A DNA stretch of 64,000 nucleotides from CAVVFX01 sp963747535 (GCA_963747535.1 CAVVFX010000025.1:62001-126000), one strand, 5' to 3'. Shown: positions 35,481 to 46,900, counted from the first letter of the stretch. Made by a program: numbers and translations. Notes: generated by a model from the letters alone, not told the origin.

Positions 35481-36854
35481 ATGCAAACCGTCGCCATCGC
35501 CAGCACGCTTGACCTGATCGGAAACACTCCGCTGGTTCCCCTGCAAGCGTTCGATACCGGGCACTGTTCGCTCTTTTTGAAACTCGAGTCGCAGAATCCA
35601 GGTGGCTCAATCAAGGACCGGATGGCGATCTCCATGATCGAGGCGGCCGAGCGCTGCGGCAGGCTTCGGCCGGGTCAGACGCTCGTGGAAGCAACCGCCG
35701 GAAATACAGGAATCGGCCTGGCCCTGGTCGCCGCGATCAAGAAATACAGCCTCATACTGGTGATTCCCGATAAGATGTCGCCCGAGAAGATCGCTCACGC
35801 GCGGGCCTTGGGCGCGGATATCCGGCTGACGCGATCTGACGTGGGACCCGGGCATCCCGACTACTATCAGGACCTGGCTGCACGGATCGCGCGAGAAACT
35901 CCCGACAGCTACCATATCAATCAGTTCACCAATCCCGCCAATCCGGAGGCGCATGAGAGGACCACGGGTCCCGAGATCTGGCAGCAGACGGAGCACGACG
36001 TGGATGCCGTGATCTGCGGCGTAGGTTCGGGCGGTACCATCACGGGTCTGAGCCGCTACTTCACACGAGTGCAGCCGCGCCTGGAGATGGTGCTCGCAGA
36101 TCCGGAAGGCTCCTCGCTCTGCGAGTTTGTACGGACGGGACGCCACGTACCCTCGGGGAGCTACGCGGTAGAAGGTATCGGCGGCAGCTGCGTGCCGGCC
36201 GTTGCTGACCTGTCGTGTGTGCGCACTGCGTACTCCATACCTGATATCGAGAGCTTTCAAACCGCGCGAGAGTTGCTCAAGCGCACCGGCATACTGGCCG
36301 GGTCTTCCTCGGGCACCCTTCTGGCTGCGGCTTTACGGTATTGCCGCGCACAGACCACACCGAAGCGCGTTGTGACCTTCGTCTGCGACAGTGGCGCCAA
36401 GTACCTCTCAAAAATGTACAACGACTACTGGATGCTCGATCAGGGCTACGTTGAACGTCCCCCGGCGGGTAACCTCCGCGATCTGGTCACGCGGAAGTAC
36501 GACGAAGGCGCGGTCATTACGGTAGGGCCGGAGGATTCGCTGCTCACGGCATTCCAGCGCATGCGACTGGCCGATGTCTCGCAGGTACCGGTGATGGAAG
36601 ACAGCCGTTGCATCGGCCTGCTGGACGAGAGTGACGTGCTGATGGCGGTGCACGAAGAGGAGACACAGTTTCGTGCACCGGTTCGCACCGCCATGACCAG
36701 CCGTCTGGAGACGATCTCTCCCGATGAGGGAGTAGACCGCTTGTACTCTATCTTGAATAGGGGTTTGGTGGCTCTGGTTTGGGATACTGGAAAGTTTCTT
36801 GGGCTGATCACTCGAACCGACCTGCTCAACTATTTACGCCGCCGTTTGCAGTAA
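35481..36854 (+). CDS. Cystathionine beta-synthase with C-terminal CBS pair
   Basis: This 457-residue PLP enzyme joins homocysteine and serine to cystathionine. Its fold-type II core has the PLP lysine in QNPGGSIKDRM (about residue 46), the substrate loop EATAGNTGIGLALVAA, and the phosphate-binding GVGSGGTITGLSRYF. Tandem CBS domains (about 330-457; VPVMEDSRCIGLLDESDVLMAV, LVALVWDTGKFLGLITRTDLL) follow and likely bind an adenosyl ligand for regulation. It is followed 16 bases later by cystathionine gamma-lyase/synthase, so the pair makes cysteine by reverse transsulfuration. Confidence 0.92.
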   Translation: MQTVAIASTLDLIGNTPLVPLQAFDTGHCSLFLKLESQNPGGSIKDRMAISMIEAAERCGRLRPGQTLVEATAGNTGIGLALVAAIKKYSLILVIPDKMSPEKIAHARALGADIRLTRSDVGPGHPDYYQDLAARIARETPDSYHINQFTNPANPEAHERTTGPEIWQQTEHDVDAVICGVGSGGTITGLSRYFTRVQPRLEMVLADPEGSSLCEFVRTGRHVPSGSYAVEGIGGSCVPAVADLSCVRTAYSIPDIESFQTARELLKRTGILAGSSSGTLLAAALRYCRAQTTPKRVVTFVCDSGAKYLSKMYNDYWMLDQGYVERPPAGNLRDLVTRKYDEGAVITVGPEDSLLTAFQRMRLADVSQVPVMEDSRCIGLLDESDVLMAVHEEETQFRAPVRTAMTSRLETISPDEGVDRLYSILNRGLVALVWDTGKFLGLITRTDLLNYLRRRLQ

Positions 36855-36870
36855 GACAGGATCTGCCGCT

Positions 36871-38022
36871 ATGAGTCAACGCTTTGCAACCCGTGCCATT
36901 CACGCGGGCCAACCGCCCGACCCGTCAACCGGGGCGATCATGACCCCTATCTACGCGACTTCCACCTACGTGCAGCCGAGCCCCGGGATTAACAAGGGAT
37001 TCGAATACTCGCGCACCAGGAACCCCACGCGACTGGCATACGAGCAGTGTGTGGCCGATCTGGAGGGTGGCGCGGTCGGGCTGGCCTTCGCCTCGGGATT
37101 GGCGGCCACCGCCACCGTGCTGGAACTGCTCGATGCCGGGTCGCACGTGATCGCAGGCGACGATCTCTACGGCGGTTCCGTGCGGCTCTTCGAGCGCGTA
37201 CGGCGGAGGAGCGCTGGCATGGAGTCCAATTTCGTGGATTTGTCGAACCCTCGAACCATCGAACAGGCGTTGCGTCCCAATACCCGATTGATTTGGGTGG
37301 AGACTCCCTCCAATCCCATGTTGAAGATTGTAGACTTGGAAGCGATCGTCGGCTTTGCCCGTCGTCACAACCTGATGACCGTGGCGGATAACACCTTTGC
37401 GAGTCCGTACCTCCAGCGCCCATTGGAATATGGCTTCGACGCAGTGGTGCACTCGGCCACCAAGTATCTGAACGGTCACTCCGACATCATCGGCGGCATC
37501 GTGGTGACGCGGGAGGCCGCGTTGGGCGAGCGTCTCCAGTTCCTGCAGAATGCCGTTGGCGCGGTGGCCAGCCCGTTCGACTCGTTTCTCGCACTCCGCG
37601 GCCTGAAGACGCTGCACCTGCGTATGGAGAGGCATTCGGCCAACGCGTTAGAACTGGCGCGATGGCTCGAGCGGCATCCGGCCGTGGATCGCGTGATCTA
37701 TCCCGGGCTGCCGTCACATCCGCATCACGAACTGGCGTCGCGGCAGATGCGTTCGTTCGGAGGGATGGTCTCTGTCATCCTGCGTGGAAATCTCGAGGCC
37801 GCCCGCCGCGTGCTCGAATCCTGCCGGATCTTCGCGCTGGCCGAGAGTCTGGGCGGCGTGGAGAGCCTGATCGAGCATCCCGCGATCATGACTCATGCCT
37901 CGCTCCCAGCCGCGCAAAGAGAAGCGTTGGGGATCTCTGATTCTCTGATACGCCTTTCGGTCGGGGTGGAGGACCTGGATGATCTGCGTGAGGATCTGGA
38001 GCACGCGCTCGCGACTGCGTGA
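36871..38022 (+). CDS. Cystathionine gamma-lyase/gamma-synthase
   Basis: The 383-residue Cys/Met-metabolism PLP enzyme shows FATRAIHAGQPPDPSTGAIMTPIYATSTY at the start, EYSRTRNPTRLAYE, and the PLP lysine in VVHSATKYLNGHSDIIGG (about 205). The end SLGGVESLIEHPAIMTHASLP and IRLSVGVEDLDDL are family hallmarks. Beside CBS in the same operon it most likely works as gamma-lyase, cleaving cystathionine to cysteine, 2-oxobutyrate and ammonia. The gamma-synthase reaction cannot be ruled out from sequence. Confidence 0.92.
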   Translation: MSQRFATRAIHAGQPPDPSTGAIMTPIYATSTYVQPSPGINKGFEYSRTRNPTRLAYEQCVADLEGGAVGLAFASGLAATATVLELLDAGSHVIAGDDLYGGSVRLFERVRRRSAGMESNFVDLSNPRTIEQALRPNTRLIWVETPSNPMLKIVDLEAIVGFARRHNLMTVADNTFASPYLQRPLEYGFDAVVHSATKYLNGHSDIIGGIVVTREAALGERLQFLQNAVGAVASPFDSFLALRGLKTLHLRMERHSANALELARWLERHPAVDRVIYPGLPSHPHHELASRQMRSFGGMVSVILRGNLEAARRVLESCRIFALAESLGGVESLIEHPAIMTHASLPAAQREALGISDSLIRLSVGVEDLDDLREDLEHALATA

Positions 38023-38101
38023 CGGTTGACTACGCGCTGTTCGCTTTGTATCATAAAGAAGTTTGTAGCTCCCGAATTGACTCAAAGACTGTAGAGGTAT
38101 T

Positions 38102-38392
38102 ATGAACATCTCATTGATCAGGCAGCCGGGTGCCTGGATTCCAATAGCCATGTCCCTCGCGGCCGTTGCCACCGTGCTGTCTCACGTTGCGATGTTCGGC
38201 GCGGCCCGCGAGGCCGACGAGGGAGCCGCCGCCCACATATGGCAACTACTCATGGCTGGACAGGTGCCGGTCGTGGTTTTCTACGCAGTCAAGTGGCTCC
38301 CACGCGCTCCGGGACGAACACTGCAAGTCCTTGGAGTGCAAGCTGGCGCCGCGCTCGCAGCACTTGCTCCCGTCTATTGGCTCGGTCTGTAG
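38102..38392 (+). CDS. Small membrane protein (96 aa), unknown
   Basis: The 96-residue protein has about three hydrophobic segments (WIPIAMSLAAVATVLSHVAM, LLMAGQVPVVVFYAVKWL, QAGAALAALAPVYWLGL) and is probably an inner-membrane protein. An AGAGGT box lies shortly before ATG 38102. No family is recognised. Its 79-base distance from the transsulfuration pair leaves co-transcription open. Confidence 0.65.
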   Translation: MNISLIRQPGAWIPIAMSLAAVATVLSHVAMFGAAREADEGAAAHIWQLLMAGQVPVVVFYAVKWLPRAPGRTLQVLGVQAGAALAALAPVYWLGL

Positions 38393-38507
38393 TTGGTGGA
38401 CGACCATCCGCGGGTCCGGAATGCGCAATCTGTGCGGGAAACCGTTTTCCAACTGCCTCCGAAGCCGGGATTACGAGATCGATGGAATCCGTGGCGACGC
38501 CGGGTTC

Positions 38508-39674
38508 TCAGGCGGCTTCCCGGTTGGCACGATCCCGTAGCGCGCGCATGTAGGCGATGCTGTAAGCCAGGCTGGCGCGGAAGTATGGATCTGAGGCACC
38601 GCCGCGGCCACCGGGAGTTGGTGGAGGTCCCATCCGCGGAACATGATCGGGGATCACGATGCCGTCGAAGTTGACGTCGCGGAGAGCCTTCATGATCTTG
38701 TACATGTCGTAGTAACCGTTGTCCATGAAGGTCTCAATGAAGTGAGGCAAAGGAGCGCTCACGTTGCGAAAGTGAATCTTGAAGATCTTCGCCGCGCCGA
38801 AGTACCGGATCATCTCCTCCGGATCCTTGCCGGTTAGCTGCTTACCGCCCTCCAGCCAGGTACCGCAGCAGAGGCAGATACCGATATTGGGGCTGTTGGC
38901 AATTTCCATCGCTCTCTTGTAGCCCTCAAAGTTGCCAAAGATGCAACGCGGAACTCCCGCCAACACCGGTGCGGGAGGGTCATCCGGATGAATTCCAATC
39001 CGGACACCCGCCTGCTCCGCAACCGGAGCCACCTGTTTTATGAAATAGGTGTAATTCTCCCAGATCTCCTCCTTCGTGAAAACGCGACCGTGAGAGAGAG
39101 GCTCCTTGTAGACTTTTCCAGCCCAGAACCCTTGCTTGTCCGGGCTGGCCATATCGAATTCCCGAGTGTCGCAGCCCCGGGTTTTGGCGCGGCCGCTGCT
39201 CCAGATGCCGTTCCCCATGTGCGCGTAGGTTGTGTAGTGAATACCCGCCTGGCCGAGATAGCGGAGATAGTTCTTGTACTCTTCGATCTTTTGATCGCGC
39301 CCGGGCAGATTTAGCGTGACCTCTGGAATATTGTGCAGGCTGCCGCTGGGTCCAACGCCGGATCCCACGTTATAAACCTTGATTTCGGCCGACTCGTAGC
39401 GTTGCCGCATCTTAGTGAAAGACTCGGCATTAGCTGTTTCCGGCGTGGCGGGGAGGCTCACATATTCCACGCCGATCTGGTTCAGGAATAGGAGGTCGTC
39501 GTCGGTCGGATCGGCCCGGTAGCTGGTCGCGATTTTGATGCCAGGCGGAAACTTAGGCACGGTCGCGGCAACCTGTTTAGCAGCCGTCTCCGCCATGGCG
39601 GCGGCCAGAACAGCCTTGCCGAAGTCCCTTCGTCCCACTTTAAACATAGAGTCCTCAGTATCTTTCATGCCCAT
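38508..39674 (-). CDS. Mannonate dehydratase (UxuA)-like TIM-barrel protein, exported
   Basis: The 388-residue protein has a Tat-type signal (GRRDFGKAVLAAAMAETAA) and a TIM barrel close to UxuA mannonate dehydratases. It shows GVRIGIHPDDPPAPVLAGVPRCIFGNFEGYKR with the Asp/His metal ligands, then GICLCCGTWLEGG, and IFKIHFRNVSAPLPHFIETF. UxuA dehydrates D-mannonate to 2-keto-3-deoxygluconate in the cytoplasm; a Tat-exported copy is unusual and may act on another acid. Two starts (ATG 39674 and ATG 39647, the second with GAGG 5 bases upstream) are possible. It follows the TonB receptor on the same strand by 9 bases. Confidence 0.8.
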   Translation of the reverse strand: MGMKDTEDSMFKVGRRDFGKAVLAAAMAETAAKQVAATVPKFPPGIKIATSYRADPTDDDLLFLNQIGVEYVSLPATPETANAESFTKMRQRYESAEIKVYNVGSGVGPSGSLHNIPEVTLNLPGRDQKIEEYKNYLRYLGQAGIHYTTYAHMGNGIWSSGRAKTRGCDTREFDMASPDKQGFWAGKVYKEPLSHGRVFTKEEIWENYTYFIKQVAPVAEQAGVRIGIHPDDPPAPVLAGVPRCIFGNFEGYKRAMEIANSPNIGICLCCGTWLEGGKQLTGKDPEEMIRYFGAAKIFKIHFRNVSAPLPHFIETFMDNGYYDMYKIMKALRDVNFDGIVIPDHVPRMGPPPTPGGRGGASDPYFRASLAYSIAYMRALRDRANREAA

Positions 39675-39683
39675 GATCTCCGG

Positions 39684-42600
39684 CTAAAACAAGAGTCTTA
39701 CACCAAATTGGAGGTTACGGGGGTTGGCGCCCGTGACGATCTGTCCAAATTGGGGACTGTTGGTGATGATCGTATTTGTGCCGCTCGCCTGCAGCAGCGG
39801 ATGGTTGAAAGTATTGTATGTCTCGAAGCGGAACTGCATTGTGTAGCGTTCCAGAAACTTGACATTCCTAAGCAGCGACATGTTGAAATTGACCATGCCG
39901 GGTCCGCGGCAATTGGGCTCACTGAGGGAATCGGTAGGCAGCGTGAATGGCGGAGCCGTCACGAACGATGCAGTGTTGAACCACTCTTTAGTCGATTGGC
40001 TCACTCCACTGGGGAGAGCGCAGCTTCCTATGCGGTTGGCGCGACCTTGCGTGGATATGAAGTTGATGAGCCCCGTGTTATCCGGAGCCGTAATCAGAAT
40101 CGGCGTTCCCTTTTGAAGTACAGTAATGCCGCTGATTTCCCAACCTCCCAAAATCGTGCTCGCAATTCCATGCTGCAAGAACTGCCGGTCTTTACCGAAT
40201 GGAAGATCGTAGATATAACTGGCGACAAAACGCCGCGGCACATCGTTGGCGTCGATGGACCGGTTGTAATTCGGATCGAATAGTGAGTCGGATGGACCCA
40301 CGATCCAGGTATTCGATTGTTCGGTGGAATCGATGGTCTTCTCGCCGGTGAATGCCAGCGAGACCAGCAAACCGTGAGTCATCTGCTGTTGCAATCGCAA
40401 GGTGAAGGCGTCATAGTCCATATGGGCATAGGGCTGCCGGTAGATCAGCACGGCCGTGTATTGGGGGTACGGGAGCAGCAGTTGCTCCTGGGTTACAGTC
40501 GAAAAACTGAGTGCTCCGGACGTGATCTTCCCATAAAACGGATTGGGTACGGGGGTGAGCAGGTTCGATCCCAAGGCCATCTCGAGCGGGTTGTTGGCGT
40601 CATTTTGACGGTTCCAGTATAAGTGAGTTACTTCGGACCCATTGAATCCGGCCTCCAACAGCGTCGTACGGGATAACATCCGCTGGATGCTGAAGCTATA
40701 CTCGCTCATATAGGGGGACGGTCGAGTGAGAGTGTCGGCGCGGAGCGCCGTACCGGTCCAGTCCGTATTCGGCCCCGGCTCGACGATGCCACCAGCAAAG
40801 GGATTGTTCCAGGAACCGCCAATGGGCGGCGTATTCGGTAGCGGATTCGGCGGCCCCAGCGTGAGTAAGTTGGAAATGAATCCGCCATTACCCAAATCCG
40901 TCGCCGCGGCGTTGACGCCGACGAAATCGGCGAACACGATGGCCCCGGCCGCGCGGATTACGGTCTTGTCATTCAACTGAAAAGCCAGACCCACACGAGG
41001 TTCAAAATGTTTGCGGTGCGGATTCTCCACATAGCCGCCCGGTTTGATTTCCTGGAACTGTCCCGGTAAACCGGTGTCGGGGTTGATCACATTCGGGAGG
41101 AAGTCTCCGATTTGACCAAACTTCTCAGCGTAGGGCGTTATGTATTCCCAACGCAGGCCCAGGTTCAAGGTTAGGCGGTTGGTGACCCGATAATCGTCCT
41201 GTACGTACAATGCCCAGGATCTCTGCCACAGATACAAGGGATTTGTAATCGTGAGTGTGCCGGATATGGGTAATCCCAGCTCAAGACTGGCTAATCCATT
41301 TCCACCATTCAAAGTCGTAGCCAGGGGGTTGGGTCCCTGGGTATAGGTCCGATCGAATATATACTGACCGGCAGAATACTGCGAGTTATATAAAAACGAC
41401 CGCATCAGAGCATCGTCGGTGCCGAACTTCAGATTGTGACGAGTCTTGATCCACGTGAAGTGGTAATTGAGGTTCCACGTGTCCATGGGTGTGTAAGTTC
41501 TGGTTGCTCCTCCCAGAGAATCAAAGTCCGTGGATGGCGCTCCGGTCACCGCGAGTCCGCCTCCGGTAGCATAGGTATCTACACTGATCGCAGGAAACTG
41601 GCTGTAGCCGACATAATTCGTCACATTCGGACCGAACCCGAGTGAAGACTCACTGAAGTGCTGAGACACGGGGTAGGTATTGAATTGCAGGCGCGTGTAA
41701 CTCAGCCTGAATTCTCCCAATATGGTGGGACTAAAATCTGAGAGGAACGAGATCATGGCCGCTGTACCGGGATTCGAAGAGACCGACTGGGCGTCATAGG
41801 CATATCCCGGAGCGGTCGGATTGCTGGCTGACCCGGGAAGATTGGCGTAACTCTTGTACGGCGTGAAGCCATACCGGCCGTACAAACGATTCTTCTCGTT
41901 GATGTAGTAGTCTACTCTTCCCAGGTAGTTATCCGTGTTGGTAATTGCCTTCCCACTCAGAAAGAAGTCATTGAGATTGGCTGGTCCCTGGCCGGGTCTG
42001 TTCGGCTCGGGGTAATATTTGAGGACATTTTGCGCAATAGTGTTGAATCTGGAGGCCGGGACAATATTGCCGGGAAACGCGGACCGAATGTACCCCGCCG
42101 AGCTACTGCCGGATGTGGTGAGAGGATCGTAAATGACGTCCAGTTCTCCCTTGGCGTCGAGCGTCTGCGAAAAGTTGCCGGCCTTCTGAAGATCCGTCGG
42201 AACGGTTCCCAGCACCTGGGCGGGACCCCCTTGCCGGGATCCCTCATAGTTGAAAAAGAAGAAGAGTTTGTTTTTCTTGATCGGACCGCCGATGTTTCCG
42301 CCGAAGCGATTGAATTGAAACGGAGCTATGGCGATATTATTGCGGTTGTTCTGCCAGCTGTTGGCATTGAGATCGGCATTCCGGATGAACTCCCATCCGG
42401 TTCCATGGAACTGGTCCGTACCGGATTTGGTTGCTACTTGAGTTATCCCCCCGATCGCACGGCCGAACTCGGCGGAGTAAGTGGTGGTATCAACTCGGAC
42501 CTCGGCCACCGCCTCGATTGGAACCGCGTAAGCCGTTCCGTTCTCATTCGTGCCCCGGCTCTCCGCACCGTCAACCAAGTAGCCATTCTGTTGGGCCAGC

Positions 42601-43217
42601 CCTCCGCCCATCTGAGCCGTCGTCCCCGAACCTATGACGGCGTTCCCCAAGGCCTGTTGACCGGTCGTCGGGACGACGTTCGGGACTAGCGCGGCGTAAG
42701 CCAGGGGACTGGCGCTTATGTTCGGCAATTCCTCGACTGCTCTCGTATTGATCGTCGATTCCAGCGCCGAAGTCTGGGCCTCGAGTTGTACGGCGTTGGC
42801 AGCTACAGCCACGGTCTGCGTGACGCTCCCGACGTGCAGCGTCACGTTGATCGTCGCGACCAAGGCTAGCGTTAGCGGAATATTCGTGACGGTCGATGTC
42901 TGGAAGCCACGCTTTTCCACGGTGAGGTCGTAAGCCCCTGGAGGAAGGGAGGTGATGAAGTACAGACCTGCCGAGTTGGTAGTGCTCTTTGTAGTAACGT
43001 TGGTGGCCTTCTCGCGGGCCGTCACAGACGCATCCACGACGATCGCCCCGGAGTCATCCGTTACCGTACCGGTGATGCTGGTTCGTTCACCTTGGGCGAA
43101 GGCGACACGAGAGTTACCTAGCATAAGCCCTAGGTAGACAACGATACAAACTGACTGAAAAAAGTGGAAGCGGCTGCGTCTCTCCGCCGTCCTTGTGGAT
43201 TCTCTTATGAACAGCAT
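39684..43217 (-). CDS. TonB-dependent receptor with carboxypeptidase-regulatory-like domain
   Basis: This is a 1177-residue Oar-like receptor. Its signal region (SVCIVVYLGLMLGNSRVAFA, about 21-41) is preceded by a longer basic N-terminus. The regulatory-like Ig domain (SITGTVTDDSGAIVVDASVTA) follows, then the plug (GRAIGGITQVATKSGTDQFHG) and a barrel ending NPRNLQFGVRLLF. ATG 43217 has a strong GGGGAG box. It is coupled to the UxuA-like isomerase, so its cargo is probably a sugar acid polymer or derivative. Confidence 0.9.
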   Translation of the reverse strand: MLFIRESTRTAERRSRFHFFQSVCIVVYLGLMLGNSRVAFAQGERTSITGTVTDDSGAIVVDASVTAREKATNVTTKSTTNSAGLYFITSLPPGAYDLTVEKRGFQTSTVTNIPLTLALVATINVTLHVGSVTQTVAVAANAVQLEAQTSALESTINTRAVEELPNISASPLAYAALVPNVVPTTGQQALGNAVIGSGTTAQMGGGLAQQNGYLVDGAESRGTNENGTAYAVPIEAVAEVRVDTTTYSAEFGRAIGGITQVATKSGTDQFHGTGWEFIRNADLNANSWQNNRNNIAIAPFQFNRFGGNIGGPIKKNKLFFFFNYEGSRQGGPAQVLGTVPTDLQKAGNFSQTLDAKGELDVIYDPLTTSGSSSAGYIRSAFPGNIVPASRFNTIAQNVLKYYPEPNRPGQGPANLNDFFLSGKAITNTDNYLGRVDYYINEKNRLYGRYGFTPYKSYANLPGSASNPTAPGYAYDAQSVSSNPGTAAMISFLSDFSPTILGEFRLSYTRLQFNTYPVSQHFSESSLGFGPNVTNYVGYSQFPAISVDTYATGGGLAVTGAPSTDFDSLGGATRTYTPMDTWNLNYHFTWIKTRHNLKFGTDDALMRSFLYNSQYSAGQYIFDRTYTQGPNPLATTLNGGNGLASLELGLPISGTLTITNPLYLWQRSWALYVQDDYRVTNRLTLNLGLRWEYITPYAEKFGQIGDFLPNVINPDTGLPGQFQEIKPGGYVENPHRKHFEPRVGLAFQLNDKTVIRAAGAIVFADFVGVNAAATDLGNGGFISNLLTLGPPNPLPNTPPIGGSWNNPFAGGIVEPGPNTDWTGTALRADTLTRPSPYMSEYSFSIQRMLSRTTLLEAGFNGSEVTHLYWNRQNDANNPLEMALGSNLLTPVPNPFYGKITSGALSFSTVTQEQLLLPYPQYTAVLIYRQPYAHMDYDAFTLRLQQQMTHGLLVSLAFTGEKTIDSTEQSNTWIVGPSDSLFDPNYNRSIDANDVPRRFVASYIYDLPFGKDRQFLQHGIASTILGGWEISGITVLQKGTPILITAPDNTGLINFISTQGRANRIGSCALPSGVSQSTKEWFNTASFVTAPPFTLPTDSLSEPNCRGPGMVNFNMSLLRNVKFLERYTMQFRFETYNTFNHPLLQASGTNTIITNSPQFGQIVTGANPRNLQFGVRLLF

Positions 43218-43936
43218 ACTTACTCCCCTTTCTTCTTCTCGACATTGAGGGACACTACAAGGTAGTCAAATGGGGATTGCGATGGTCGCTTCTTGGGCGA
43301 GCTTCACTTAGCTCATCCAATGCCGATTCTGTTCAAGCGATGACCCGGATTGATTCCTCTCAGACTATCCCACCTCGTGTCCACAAAGGCAAAATCGCTG
43401 CCGACGGCTCGGTAGATGCCACTCTGCAACAGCGATTAATCTAGTAATCCTTTATTCGTATACACCCAATCTCACAGATTTGCAACTTATTTTCGGGATT
43501 GTGAGGGTGTTTAGCGATGGGCCTCCGGGATACGAGGATGTGTCGGCTGATTCTTCCGTGTTGTTTGAGTGTGTGGGGCGACGGTACGTTATATCACGGT
43601 TCGATGAACGTTCACACTGGTGGTGATGATTTTCACACTTTCATGGGACGCAAGATAAGGGGACAACCCCCAGCTGAACACAAGAACCGGCAGCAACCGC
43701 GTGCCGGGAAGGCTTCCCCTCGCGTCACGGCGGGGCATTCGTCCCAGTCCAGTCACAAGAATTATCGAATATGAGTTAATTCGAACAGAAGTCCCTGCTT
43801 GTTGGTTGCCAAGTTCATCCTTGCAGTGATAATCTGCTTCGTTTGCATTGCTAAGTCTGCTAGTTCACCTCGTAGTGGTAATCGATCCTACGTATCGTTA
43901 AGTCCTGCTTAGGTTTAGATGAGGTGCTATAAACAG
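43218..43936. other. Divergent intergenic region between two TonB receptor genes
   Basis: About 700 bases between two receptor operons transcribed away from each other. It must hold promoters for both directions, but none was assigned with confidence. An 85-codon open frame at 43517-43774 has no start signal or domain. The G/C-rich stretch around 43660-43740 is structured, but I matched it to no riboswitch class. Confidence 0.4.
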
Positions 43937-46900
43937 ATGAGATTTGCATACAAGTGTGTCTTAATTGCCTCGCTCGCCGGTTGGATGTGCCCCAAGCTGC
44001 CGGGGCAATCCGCGACGGGCAATATCGTCGGTCATGTGGCGGATTCGTCAGGCGCGGCGGTTCCAGGGGTGGAAGTGATTGCTCTAAACCCGGAAAAGGG
44101 TGAGCGTTTCCATACCGTAACCGATCAGCAAGGTCTCTACCGTCTGTTTTACCTGGCTCCCGCCACTTATACGCTAAGCTTTCAACGTACCGGTTTCGCG
44201 ACGATCGAACGCCCGAACGTCATTCTTCAAGCCAACGAAACACCTTCGATCGATGTTCAACTGTCCGTCGGTAATCTGACTCAAAAGATCGACGTGACCT
44301 CAGCTTCTCCGCTACTTGAAACCGCAACCTCCACGACCGGCACCGTCATGGAAGGCAAAGAGATGAACACTCTGCCGATCATGCAGCGCTACACGTGGAT
44401 GTCGATGTACCTGATGCCGGACGTGACCAGCATGAACGGTTTCCACATTGACGGAATGCGCGACCGCGGTCTCGGCTATACGCTGGACGGAATCTCCGGA
44501 CTGCAACCCGTGATCGGCGGAGAGGCCACCAACGGCACGGTGTCCACCACTCCCAACGCGATCGAAGAAGTGAAGCTTGATTCGACGGTGCTTCCCGCGG
44601 AATACGGCCATTCCGCCGGAGGTATGCTGAGCGCGACTTATAAGTCCGGCACGAATGACTTCCATTTCGAAGGCGAGGACCGCTACGTCAACAACGACTT
44701 TCTCCATCGCGCCTATTTCAACCTGGGAAACGCGCCTTTCAGCTATCACGAGTTGTCGAGCCTGGTCACCGGTCCGGTGTTTCTTCCAAAGATCTACAAC
44801 GGACGCAATAAGACCTTCTTCATGTTCGGCTGGTCGATGCACCGGGAAAAGTACGATCAGTCCGTGTTTGCATCTGTCCCATCGCCGGCGGAGCTGGCTG
44901 GGAACTTCACCTTCAACGGACAGGGCTACCCGATTTATGACCCGGCAACCACCCGCCAGGTGAATGGTGCGTGGACGTCTACACCGTTTCCCGGAAATAT
45001 CCTTCCCCAAAGCCGGTTCGATCCCGCGATCGTGAATTTCCTGAGTCATCAGCCGTGGAGTCCCGCCAATAATCTCGGCGGTTCCGGACTTACTACCGCG
45101 ACTGGACCGGTGAACAACTATGGCGCTAACAGCGTCTATCATTCCTTTCGTTATCGCTATGACGGCAAGATCGACCATTATTTCAGCGACAGCAATCGCA
45201 TGTATGCGCGATTCTCCGAGGTACTGAACCGGGCTAACACAGATCCGATCGGAATAAACTGGTCGCTGGCCGATGGCGGCGCGATTCCCACGCCCAGCAA
45301 CCAGGAAAACGCAGTTATCTCCGATACCCATGTATTCGGACCCAATCTGGTGAACGAAGCGCACCTTGGATTCGACCATTACAAGCAATCCTATACGCCG
45401 CCGGGACTGAACGGAAACTGGGCGCAACAACTCGGCATTCCGGGAGTGAGTGGCGCTACCTTCCCTGAATTCGTTGATTCGAACGGAAACGCCTTTTTCG
45501 GGGCTACGCCAGTCGGAGGCGCGTCTTATGCGGTGACCGCGAACGACACGTTCCAGGATAACCTGACCTTCATACACCGCCGCCACAGCCTGCGTATGGG
45601 ATATGAGTTAATCAAAACGTCCTCCGACTCGCTCATCGCCAGCATCCCGGGCGGCGAATACTATTTTGGCGGCACGGGGTATCCATTTACGCCCAACACC
45701 GGCAATGATTTCGCGGCGTTTCTGCTGGGTTCCGTCGTGAAGGCCACTTTCAACACGACCCTGGCGACCTGGCTTCCGCGATGGTGGAGTCAGGCGCTCT
45801 ACGTCCAGGACGATTGGGTAGTGAATCCTCGACTAACGCTCAACTTGGGTCTGCGATGGTCATTTGAGACTCCATTTCAGACTAAGTACGGGCAGCAGAG
45901 CGAATTCAATCCGACGGCCATCGATCCTTTAACGGGAATGCCTGGGGCCATTACGCATCCGTCCGGGGCACTGGCCCGGGATGATTGGAAACATTACCAG
46001 CCTCGCGTCGGGGCAGCGTACCGTATCAATAACAAGATGGTGTTCCGCGCCGGCTTCGCGCTGACTACGATCGATCTGTTTACCACGGCCTTGAATCAAA
46101 ACTTTGACGAATATACAAGTAACACCACGATTCAGAGCCCCGTGGGCAATCCGAGTCCAGCCTTCTTCCTTTCGCAGGGACCCGGGCCGGTTAATTTCAA
46201 CATCCTTGCGAATGGGACCTCGCCCTTTGTGGGAACGAACTATAGCTCGCGTACAGCGACGTATTACGATCCCAGCCTGCACAATGCCTATGCGATGAAC
46301 TGGAACGCGACCTATCAGTATCAGTTCGCTGCGAACTACCTTCTGGAACTCAGCTATCAGGGCTCGGCGGGAAACGGGCTCCTCGAAGGGTGGAACATGA
46401 ATACCGTCCCGCTCAACATCTCGACCAATCCGGCGGTTCTCCAAAAGATCTATCAGAACTACCAAAGTTATTTGCCGTATCCCAATTTCGGCAATATCAC
46501 GATGTGGAGCAATTTCGGCCATTCGACCTACCACGCCGGCACGATCAAGATTCAGAAGCGGTTCTCCCAAGGCCTGACGCTCATGTCGTTTTACACTTAC
46601 TCCAAGGCAATCGACGACTGTGATAACGATGGGATTTGTTACGGGCAAACATTTTATGATCGAAGTTTGGAGAAAGGCCCCTCCGGGTTCGACGTGGCAA
46701 ACCGGTTCGTTACCTACGCGACCTATGAGCTGCCGCTCGGCAAGGGCCGCCAGTTGATGAACCGGGGCGGCGTTCTGGACTACGTATTTGGAGGCTGGAA
46801 CGTAACGTGGATTCAGACTTTCCAAAGCGGTCTGCCGGTCACCTTCACCATGGCGGGTAGCCCATATAATTATCTGGCCGGAAACACCGGCACTGGGGCG

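Noticed and set aside
43640..43760. Riboswitch-like structured stretch
   Set aside because: I tried to match it to cobalamin and similar classes; the conserved core bases are absent.
43517..43774. 85-codon open frame between the two receptor genes
   Set aside because: No ribosome binding site or domain; probably part of the promoter region.
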